In this document: piece after piece, positions 37,975-49,900 of the stretch | How positions within the stretch are numbered: position 1 is the first letter of the stretch | Layout: each line of letters opens with the position of its first letter | Source of the DNA: Engraulis encrasicolus | Taxonomy: Eukaryota; Chordata; Actinopteri; Clupeiformes; Engraulidae | NCBI RefSeq assembly: GCF_034702125.1 | Contig: NC_085869.1 | Span: forward strand, 49,003,197 to 49,067,196 | DNA: 64,000 nucleotides | Reading direction: 5' to 3' | Made by a program: the position numbers and the translations under genes | Notes under the pieces: generated by a model | What the model saw: only the letters and a program-made list of their open reading frames with translations | Told to the model about the DNA's origin: nothing | Database searches by the model: none

Positions 37975-40900
37975 ATGGATTATTACCGCTGGTCCACAAA
38001 TGAATGTAAGAAGTTTGTCCTTAACAGGTAATTCAAGGTCTCTCTATGTCCAAGTATGTTTCATACGTCAGCTGCGCTTTACCTTTTATGTCATTTAGCG
38101 ACAACGTTGCCCCAAGACCCGTCCTTGTTTTTCTTTACAGGACTTTGTTTGACTTGGTCAACTCCTATCAGTATCTAGATCTTGGCAGCAACACATTACT
38201 GGGGTGGTACTCTGAGCTGTCAAGTGAGGAGAAAAAAATAATCCAAGGTAAATTGCATAAACCACTGTATAATGTGAATTTTGAAGTTTTAAAACATGCA
38301 TTGATGTATTTAAAAACAGGGGACATAATACCATAATAACATCCCGAATGTTTAATATTTCAGGGCATTAAATATTTTCTTGCTTTACGCCCTAAACATA
38401 CTGTAAACTGGTGATGCAATGTGTCTTTCTGGTCTGTCAGATGAGGGAGGGCTTTATCAGTTCCTGGTGAAGCACCCTGCCCTGGTGGTAGCTGAGGAGA
38501 TCGGGGTGGTCCATGTGAAGTGTGAGTGACACCACTGTTTACCGCTCATCTGTTTGTCATAGTGGATGGGGGTTATATTAAGCCGGGCATACACTGTGTG
38601 ATTTTTGGACCGATTTCGCCACAATTTGTCAGTTGTAAGACTGTTTGGGTATCGGGCCGATTTTTGGCTCAATTTTCAGTCCGTCATCGTGTAGTGTACA
38701 TGGGGTAACGACAAGCGATTTCACCTCAGGACCAGCTTACAATCTGCACTGCAGTCGTATAATTGCAAGAAAATCGGAACTGTTGGTCTGAAATCCTGGT
38801 CGCCCCATCGTGAGTGAATACAGTTGAAGCAGTACTACGACCCGATTTTGACACTATATTTCACACTACCCATGCACAAATTGGCAAGGCAGCGCGATAC
38901 GCTGGAGAGCATCCTCGCCTCCACCTCAGTTGCGCGGTTCCCTTCTGCTTTTTTGTCACCTGCAGTTCCGTAAAAGAAGACTGTCAATGGTATACAGTGT
39001 GAGCATTGTGGAAGTATCCGACGCTCGGCTTGTATAGTGTGAGGACATGAGTCTTGAGATGTGAACTTTTCAACCCTGCCATTCACTGGTATAGTGTGAG
39101 CAGGAGCTGAATACCCGAGACTGAAATCATTGCACCGTGTATGTCCGGCTTAAGTCGATAACAGAAAATGTGTAATCATCATGATTGCCAAGGCTACGTC
39201 GTGCACTTTCAAATGAAAGAAATGATCCCGCCTATATGATAAGGCCTCTGTATGACATGATTATAGCTTCCCATGGCTGATGCCTTCTCATGCAGGTTCC
39301 CTGTGACTTTTCCCCTCAATTTGTCATTAATTTCACAGCAAATAAGGTAAATGCATTGCCAAAGCATGGAGTAATATAAACGTTCATTCATTCAAACTAT
39401 GTTATGCCACGGTGTGTACGGGTTGTTTTACTTTGTTGCAGTATTGAATGCTAACAGCCTGTACACTAATCCAGTTGGGATTAATGGATGTTGATGTACT
39501 TATTTCAGCACAGATACGAAGAAACTCAAGGTCCTCAAACTTTAACAGGTTGGTACTCTTTTAGTTTTGTCATTTGTAATGGCGGCTTTTTGTTTTGTAC
39601 TACAAGTACACACTGAATGTTCTTTTAATCAACACCTGCAGAGCATTTCATATTAATCCAAGTAAATGAAGGATGAATCACAGCACACTGGTATCTTTGC
39701 TGGTAGTTTATTTGGTGAACAACGCGTTTCGCTGTTGCTTCATCAGGTTCACTACCAGCAAAGATACCAGTGTGCGGTGATTCATCCTTCATTTACTTGG
39801 ATTACTCTTACTGCACATCACCAGCACCTGGACAGTGGTTGTGCACAGGGACGTTACTTTGAGCATTTCATATTAATTAGGGCTGGGCAACGTTAACGCG
39901 TTTTTATTTTGAAAGCGTCAGCGCTCTTAAAGCCCTGCACCTCGCACGCAGCAGTTGGAGACCACCAGTGACAGCTGACAGAGAAAAAGACATCAGTGTC
40001 TAGAAAGGAGGCAAAACTTCTGAATGGACATTTTCTGTACAAAGTTCTACACCCCTCATTGCATAGCTCTCGAACAGCATGTGCGCCTTGGCAACTCGCA
40101 AGGTTATGAAAAAAATTTTATCAGCTGTCAATAACGACACGCAGACTGAGTGTGTGCATAGCTGAAAACTAAAGCCTTGATCAAAAAGCCAACCGCGAGA
40201 TATTAATTCCTCAGACAACGTTTTGGTTTCTACCTACATCTGGCGTTGCGCATGCATGGTAGGCTAGCAGAACAGGCACAGTTGAAAAATCAGCGGTAAA
40301 AGAAGGCATCTTTAGCCGAAGTCTAATTGCGTTAAACTTCAGTGCCTCACAAAGTTACATTCAGCATTCATATCGGCACCATCATGATTTCACCGTGCCA
40401 AAAAGTTCACCCGACATCAGCAACCTCACGTTGTCAGCGTTTATGTTATTGTTCTGTGATGCCAACGTTATTGATTTAAAAGTTGTAGCCTAATTACTGC
40501 CAGCAGTCAGTCGATTAGTTTCTAGTCGCTGAAACACCAAAATAATAGCAACAGATGAGGCCGGAGAGTGGACGGTAGAGTTCTAGGCTACTCCACGCTC
40601 TTACAGAGAGGGAAGGAGGGGCATTTCAGACACACACCTGCTTGCCTAATTCATTTCAAAGTGACAAGTTTTGTTTCTTGAAGGCCCATGTAGACTATCC
40701 TAATTTGAGTTTCTAATATTTTAGCTTCAGTTCAATCTAAATAGCCTATAGTTTAATATTTGTATGCAATAATGGTGATACTCTAATCTTAAATAGCCTA
40801 GAAGGCCTAATTGTATGAAAAAAACCCTCTCCTCTACAATAATTTGTTTCATTATGGGCATGCTTTATAATAACTTAGTGTGATATGTAGGCCTAGATTG

Positions 40901-43900
40901 GCAAATAGGTCCATTTCTATTTTGAAACATAGATATAGGCCTATTACACAGGTTACAGTAGCCTACATATGAAAATTATGATTATGATTGGTCTACTTCA
41001 TCTTAGAAAATGTCAATGTAGATAGTCTGTTAAAAAACCCAGCAAAGACTCCATTTCTTTCTGTGGTTGCCTGTGATATATGATAATTACAGTGTGATAA
41101 TCAGTGATTTGGTAATCTGACATTTTCAAATATATTGGCGCTTTTGAAGCGGCCTTTGAATTCATATTTTGGGTTCCGCGCGCTATGCGATTAATCGCGA
41201 TTAATCACAGAAAGTCATTGAGTTAATGCGATTAAAGATTTTCAAGTTTTCCCACCCCTAATATTAATATTTATTGTTTGTTAATATTAATGTGTATGAG
41301 TGTGTATAAGTGTTAAAGGCAGGGTATGTAATTTTAGTGATTCATTTTCGAAAATGTATGTTATTATGTATGACTATTAATTCAAAATGACAAAAAGGCC
41401 CAACCCGTAACCTTGCGTAACATGGACCCTGGAAAAGTACCCTCATGAATCGCCTGTAACTAATCAATTGTCTCTGCTGCATGCTTACAAGTTCATTCTT
41501 TTGAACTACAACCTTAAAACTTCTGTTTGTGTATGTGCTCGTGTGATGTGTGTGCGTGCGTGCCCGCCCTAAACAAGACTGGTCGTGATGCTAAAATCCC
41601 TGAGCCTCTTTCCAAATGTGTGTTTTATTTATTCATCATTGCATACAGAGGGACAACATTTTACGGGCCGACGGTGTATGAGGAGGTTGGAGCGAGCTGG
41701 TTTGCAGGCTGTAGTGCGTCCAGATGTCCCCCACCACTGGTGGAGATGTTCTGCCTCACAGGTGAGCTTAGTCATACTGACCGCAACTGCATGCGTGGAG
41801 TACCATGTTTTAACCAGAATGGTGTCCGCTTTCTGTTTGCACAATAGTCATGCAAATTCATTATGCCTCACGAATCTAGCCATGTTGCGGGAATATTCCG
41901 GTTGCAAAATTCCGTTTCGCACATTTTTTTAACCCGTTAAGACACAGCGTTGTACATTTGCTGTTACCAGAATGGCAATGACCAAGTCATAGTACATGAC
42001 TAAAGGCCCTGTGTCAGGTCATAATAGTGTAGTACTGTGGTAGTTAACTTTCCAATGCGTGCCACAGGAGGTAGCCTACAGCGTGCATTATGGGGCTACA
42101 CCGAATATTGACAACATTCCGCTTTGAATCTAGAATACTCTGCATGTATGGTAAATGCGCTCACTGATGAATCTCTAGAAGTGTAACCAATGTGTTTTCT
42201 TTTGCTCTATTGAAACAAGTTTGTGCTTTTCTTTTAAATGGGACACCTTTTGTTTTATTTGAATGGCCACCGTATGTCCTCAACCCCTGACATTGGCAAA
42301 TCTAGCCTCCTCACCTGAGGGATCTCATCTGACCTGAAGAACGTCTGAACGACAACCATTGTGAGCAGTACATTTAGCAAGTGTAATTTTGTGTGGGATA
42401 TTCACTTATCACTATGCCATCCCTCTCCTAAAAGGAGAACAGCCAGAGCCTTGGATGTGGGGCGCCAGCAGTGGCCATTGCCACCACCCGTGCCCCCGCT
42501 ACAATGTCCAGTCAGCTTGTGACGAGAGTCTTGCCTCAGTGCTGCCATATTCCAGCCAGAGGGGCCCCTCGTTTCAGCGTCTTTCCAGGGAGTGGCGAGA
42601 AGGCATGACCAGTGTTCAGGGGGCAATTGCCAGGATCGTTCTAGAAAACGGATCAGAGTGTCAGGGAAGTACCTGTAGCTCTCCACCACCCACCCTTGAT
42701 CAGTTTGGGGAGCAGGAACGTGCTGACTCACTCATGCCCAGAGAGGGCAGTGTTGAGCATTCAGAAAAAAGCCCAGCCACTTCCAGCACCATGCTGTTCT
42801 CTGACGAAGCCTCAGCGTCTCTCCACAGCTCCCCCGGTGGAGCACAGGGCAGCTCTGCCACCACTGCTGACAAGAACCTGCACCACCATGAGCCTAGAGA
42901 AGAGATGATGAGGAGTTTGGAGAAGCCGTACACATCGTCCTCACCTCAGAGTACGGACCAGGACCTGCCTTCTAAACTGGGCAGAGGGCAGGACCAGAAA
43001 GAGCCCACGGAGGACCATCAGCCAAAGTCCAATTCTGTTGTGTTCCCGAGTTCAGAGAATTCCAGGGATGGTGTCGAAGTATCACCTAAAGCCCCCGCTT
43101 TAGTCACATCCATCCAGGGTGTGGATTACTCTGGAAACCCAATTCAGAAGTGTCTAGTGTCCCCAAGCACCACTTATTCCTTAAGAGATGCATATTCTCC
43201 AGCATTCTTCGGTGTGGATCCCCCAACCACTGCAAGTCAGACCATAGATGCCAGTGGCGACTTCCGTGCACATTTCACGTCTGTGCAAGAGTGCCAAGCC
43301 TCCCCAAGTACCACAGTGGCCTCGACTGAGATGGATTCTCCTGCACACCTCGATCAAGACACCCAGACCATACAGACCTCTACTGCAGACAGGAGCGTCA
43401 TCACCGACATCTTCATGACAGATCTCGACTTTGTTGCTAAGGTACTCTACCCGCCTTCTTGCCTTTAAGATAAGTGTACCTAACTTCCCAATAGCAGTGT
43501 GTGTAAAAGTTAAAAAATATCTCATAGGAGTTCTGCAGGCTTAAGGCCGAGGATGAAGAATTGGAACTGCTCAAGATGAAACAACTCAAGCCTAACGCAA
43601 CATGGTAGGGTTAAAAATACACTTTTTAAAAAATCAATATCACTTGTGAGGAGGCTTAAATGATTTACTGAATAGCCCATAGATTATATACAAATGCAAT
43701 ACAATACAAAGCCTATGGTATATCCAAATGTGGTATATCCATATTGAGACACTTGGTCTCTGGTTGGTTTTGTTTTGTTGTGGCATTTTTCCACAGTGGG
43801 TGTGAGTGTGGTGAGAGGTGGAAGGAGTCTGAGCTGAAGCTGCTGGCTCTGCAGTACTCCATGTGCAAGGAGCACTGCTGGAGAAGATACCTCACCTCTG

Positions 43901-46900
43901 CTCAGGGCGAACGGGACATGCAGGGGTGAGGAATTTTTTACATCATTTATGGAGGGTTTACAATGAGTATCACCACATCTTAATCGTGTGCGGTTATGTA
44001 AGATAATGGCTTTATGTGTAATGAGTGTAGAATGCGCACAGCTTTCCTGATGTAGACTTTTGCGTAGTGCCATGTGACCAAGAGTCCAGTAAGATACTCC
44101 TTTCTGGTCCGAACACCCTGAAAAGCCACACACTTTGTACTACACCTTTCCAAACGGTCCCGAAATAAATGAATGGCTTGTATTTTTTTCCCATTCTTGA
44201 CAGGTCTGAGGAGGTCCCTGTGGGCCTGGTGGAGAGCCTGCGTGTCCTGGAGGAGACCTACAGCCAGATGAGGAGACGGCTGCTGTCTGGGGCGACTCTG
44301 GAGGAGCTCGACCCTCTCTCTGTGGACACACACAGGCTCAACACAAACACACTCTACACCCCAGCACAGGTACACCAAATTAATAGAGCTCCTAAGTGGG
44401 TGACGACGAGTCATATGCGCGGATTAGCATTTTCACGGAAATCCGGTTTCCAGGAATATATTTTTTAACATTGGGCTAACAAAAATATAAGACAAACGTG
44501 AACAGCCGTCATTCGCCTATCCCCGCATCCTTTCCTTGGTAACAAATGGAGCAGCACAACACGTGTGTATTTATCAACCTAAACATAACGATAATGAAGT
44601 AATGTTGCTATACCTTGGCTACTCGTGAATTTTTGGGAACTTCATCTCACATTCTCGCGTGAGCTATAATTGCATGAGCAAACTTCTCCTCGATAGTAAG
44701 TTTTGAAAGTATACTACTAAACCAAGGCGATTGGAGTAATTGCAGTTATGGCACTATTTACGTTTTATCAAAATAGTGTTACCAGGAGTGAAAAACAACC
44801 TGTATCAGAGCTTAGTTAGAAGTATTTCCAAAGTCTCGTACTAGGAAGGTTTGTGGCGGTTTGACGTGGGTTACCATGGTCACGGCTCGTGAAATCTCCC
44901 TGTAGTCTGCCAGTTTTCCGGGTTAAGCATGTGATGGCGACATTGATAATTTTTGTGTCAAACGCCGACATAAATACAATCATGTCATCCCTACAGCCTA
45001 TTTGTAATACCCTCGTTAGCTTACGGGGGTTTGCTAATCACGTGTTTGCACACACACCTTTTTTGAGACTGGTCCATGGTTCGAATTACGTGGGATCAAA
45101 GGGGAGCTGAGCTCCCATTCAATCCGATGCAAATTAAAAAAAAAAAATTCCTATAGCCTAAATTGAGACGTCTCTCACGTCATACTCGTGAATAAAACTA
45201 ATTTCCTATCCCCATAGCCACAATTTTGTATCGCCTGCATTTCACCACCACACCACCATGCGCGCAAACCATCCGAAGATAACGCCGCCTACTTCTGAAT
45301 CTAAAAAAACTGGTAACCTTCCGTTTCGTTTTTTTTAATGCATGCCACCAACGTCTTATGTTCCACCATGCAAGCGAAAATGCCATTAATATCAATATCA
45401 TCCATTAATATCGCACCGTTCGGATTCACAAAAAAAACCTGTGTCTGACTTTGCAGAGAACGCATCCTAGCCAGCATCCACTAACCAGACTTCTGTAACT
45501 GAGCTCTACTTTGGATGCTTAGATGTAATGGGACAGTAGGCTATGTAATCAGCTCAAATTGTGAAGTTATGAAAAAGAAAATGTTCGTGGTAGTCTTGCG
45601 CAAACAGCTAATGAAATGACCCATGTTAAACAAAAGAAGACAGGAACAAAAGTGGTGAACGCAGGGGGTTTGTAATGTACAGTCGTGGCTATCTCAAACA
45701 TAAACGTAGGCTAATAAAATCATTGAAAGCACTGCTTTCCCGACGCTTGCGGAATGGGAAAGGGACGTTGCGAGTTGCGATGACACAGACGATCCAACTA
45801 AGATTAACAAACTACACGCCCTGCGCCTCACTGCCTTGTTTGATAACTTGGATAGAAAAATCTAAGGACATCAGCATCTTCCTGGAATAATCATCTAACA
45901 GCTAAAAAGAGTAGCACGAGGTCCGTTTGTCTTCCAATCATGGTAAGGGAATCATATTCCTTTCTCCCTCTGGATAACGTTTTAAAATTTCAGACATGAC
46001 ACCACAGTCGATCATCACTTCAAACGGAGTTGCATCTTTAATGCACAGTTAAAAGGTGCAACAAGATGCAAGATAGGTCTAGCCTACAAATGTTAAAACC
46101 ATCATTTCAATTTCATCTCCACTCGTGTAGGCTATGTGTAGGGTGGCCAGACGTCCTTAGCCTATTTAGGATGGACCGTCCGTCTTTTCTTGTCCGACAT
46201 GGCACACCATCAAACCGGACAAAAATGCATTAAAATGCATGAATTTGCTAAGAAGCGCAAATTTTCTTGGGGGACAACCCCCAAACCCCCCGTCCTAAAA
46301 CTTTTCTGAGACCCCCTTAGGGTCCAAGTTATAATTTGAACCCTGGACTGGTCCCCATTCCCCACGGTCGTTGCTGTGAACCGGAAAGTCCTTAAATGCT
46401 AATTAGAAATACTACGGTCTGCTACATGTTTCCGGATGACTTCGGAGCTCTATTGTACAAGCATGGCATTATTGGTAGTATCAGCAGTAGTACTGTTCTT
46501 TTCAACATGGCTCATGTCCATTGTTGTCGGCTGCCTAAACGGGTACATCATATTTTGAATGTTTAATGACCTACTGTATCACTCCATTTTGTCATATGCG
46601 TGTGAAACTTGGTGATTATGATACTATTGCGTTCTGCTGCTGTATTTTGTACTATGTGTTTTGTTTGTTCAGAAAGTGCATGAAGAAGAGGTCCAGTCTA
46701 AGTAAGTCCTGTATTGTACACTTCTGTGCTACTACCAGTACAATCACTGTTAGTCTTGTTATTACCATTAGTACCACCACTGCTACTACCTTTGTTATGT
46801 CATATTACATCTAGTCCATAGTTTTCTTTTGTTGCAGACATGCTAAGATTTTTTCCTTTACCTTGAAATGTTTCAACAGTGTTATTTCTGTTTCATCAGA

Positions 46901-49900
46901 GGTTCATCTTGACACTTGTAAGGTAAAGGTTAACATTTTTTGCATGTCTGAAGCAAAAGAAAAACTAGGAAAGCAGCCGGTCCCAGGCACTCAGGGGTGA
47001 ATTAGCCGGAAGAAGGAGGTATTAAAAAGCCTTTTTTATCTCTGGCTACTCATGTTGGCATTTTAATTTCAATTATGTTTCGACCATATAGGTCTTCATC
47101 AGGGCAAAGCTTTTTAATATACCTCCTTTCGGCTGATTCACCCCTGAGTGCCTGGTACCTGCTGCTTTCCTAGTTCTGGATTTCCCAACCCCAAGAGCAC
47201 CATTTTGTACTGCTTTTTTCACACACCTGAGCGCCGGGTTGACTTCTCTCTTTTTGCACAAAAGAAAAACTAATCACCACTCCTACTGTTTTATGAACCC
47301 TCTAATATGCTTCTACTTTTTTGGACTAGACCACCAGTGGCATCCCAACAGCTTCAAAATGAAACCAGCGCGGAAATGAACTTGCAGGAAGATGCAACAG
47401 AAAATCCTGGAAATAATGTAAAATCACGGTTCATTTTATTTTACAACATAACGTACAGAAACATGATTAATGTTTTATCGTCTTCTTTTGGTCATTCTCT
47501 CACAGGATAATCTCAAGAAGGCTGCAGAGCTTCACATGAGGCCAGGTCCCATTAAACCACTTGCGAGTGGTAAGAGACGCAGCCATGCAGTCGTTAAAAT
47601 GAAATGTTCAGTTGTATAAAGTGACTCAGTGATCTTTTTTTTTGTTTCCTTTGGTGAAGACTTTCCTCATATGAGTTATTGATGATTTTAAGATACAGGT
47701 GTTGGGTGGTACAACCAAATCTAATGCCCATAAAATCATACATAATTGGTAATTATTGTAAATGCAATGAATACATGAATGCTTCTTAGATAATGATGTA
47801 AAAACATGGTGTATGTTTTCCCTCAGGTGTTTGTGAGGAGGAGATAGGTGTTGAGGGGGAGGCCTGGTTCGATGCGGTGGAGGTGCTGGGTCTGGCTGGC
47901 GGCTGCCTGCAGGAGGAGGACAGGTTTAGGAAAGGGAAGCAGAGCGAGAGGAGAACAGGAAGTCAGTGGGTCCAACTCATTATCTAACCCCCCGTCCTCT
48001 CCTTGTGCTTGTGGCCTTGTGCTTTCTCTGATGCCCCATATTCAGTTTTCTCCTGTCAGCACAACTTTTGGGGGTCTTAAACCCATTCAACATTGCAATT
48101 GCAAATGAGAAAATTACCATTGAATTGTGCTTTGAATAAAACGTCTATCGTCAATGACGTCACAAGCAAAAAGAGAGGACGCCAGGTTAGGTAATGGGTT
48201 GGAAGTCAGTGAATCAGTACGGTAGTGGGCTGATCTGGGCTAGTTTGGTCTCGACTTGTCTTAAAACAAGCTCTCTGTCTGTTCCAGTTGCCATGGAAAG
48301 TAGTGACGGCAGGAAGATGGGACCCCACCAAAATGATGTAAATGAGGTGATATTTCTCTCTCTCTGTCTCTCTCTCTCTGTGTCTGTCTGTCTCACGCAA
48401 TCTCTCTTATGTGGCACTATCTCTGGTTTATTATGACATTATCCATCTACACTTTTATCTTTCTAGCTGTTAACCTTTCCTCAGTGTTGCCCTTTAGTCC
48501 TGTCTTTTATTTTGCCTTTCATATGTGCTGCCACTGGGGGGCGGCAAAACTCTAGCAAAATGCTCTCGTTCTCTCTCTCGCTCTCTCAGCAGGGGGATCT
48601 GCAATGTGAAAAGACTAAAGCAAGAGATGGTTCCCTGACAGTGTCAGACAAGCCAAGGTAAATAATTCTGTAGTAACAAACACATGCGATCTAATAACGC
48701 AACAATCACAGCTCTGTATTTCCATCAATTTTATTCATTATTTTGGATGTCAACGGTAAATTGATAGTAACATTAGCAATCATCTGACATCAACATTTCA
48801 CTGTTTTTTTTCCCCCAAAGGACCGGCAGCGTGAGGCTGAGTTCTCCAGACATTGCTGAGGCAGCGATGCAAGATCTCAGTGGCTCCTTCATCCATGGCC
48901 AGCCCCTCCAGATCTCACACACCACCAGCAGCAGCAGCAGCTGCCCACCTGCTGCACCCCCTCAGGGGGACCACACCTTCAAGAGGCCCCAACCTCCCAC
49001 CACAACAACCACCACATATGGGCCCAAGCCGAGCAGTGTCAAAGTGGCTGCCCCCTATAACATGCTACCCAGAGTAAGTGGAAAATCACCTGTGCTTTGC
49101 TCACTGACATGGTGTTTAAGAGTGAATGAGATCAGTTATGTCTATAATATGTCTTAATGTCCTGCACAGTGATTAGAACCTGGTTAATACAAAAACAAAT
49201 TGCGTCAACACAAGAAAACTGTTCCCAAAGAGGCATGCGTTTTACTGTATCTGATGAGCTATACAATAATAATAATAATGCCCTGTTTGCATGTGTCCAT
49301 CAGCCAATCATCACCTGTCAGATGAAGAAGCTGCTGAACATCAGCCCTGTGCCCACAGCCTTGGGCACCTGGGTCCCTCTGCAGCTCCCACCCAGTGCCA
49401 GCAGCAGCAACAGCAGCTTCGCCCGACAGCAGGTCATGGAGGCCCTCCTGAAGCAGCACGGTCCCCTCAACAGTAAGAGCCGTTTCAGACCCTCGCAACA
49501 TAAGAAATACTGACCGCATTATTAGTCCCCTCGACCAGAGTTGTACAAAGTAGAAGTACTGCTACACATTTTAATTAAAAATGTCTTTAGGTTTGCCTTG
49601 ACCCAGTATTGACTTAATTATCTCAAGCATCGTCTGTGAGCACTGAATACCTTGTTCTTCTGGACACTCGATGTAGGTTTCAGTTCTGGGATGTGACGGC
49701 TGTAGCAAGATGACCGTCGACAGAGTGGAGAAGAGAGTTTTCCCAACGAAAAGCTTTTATTGTTATTTTTATTATTAGTTTTTATAAAAATGCAAGTATT
49801 TACAGTGCAATCAAAAATGGCAAATCAAAGATGAGGAAAACATGAAAACAAAATGGCAAGAGTGCCAGACTGTAGCTATAAAGCCTCTGAGCCACTACTC

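Noticed and set aside
49256..49280. Short ATAATAATAATAATG run before exon 17 as a functional element
   Set aside because: A small AAT microsatellite with no sign of role beyond intron sequence.
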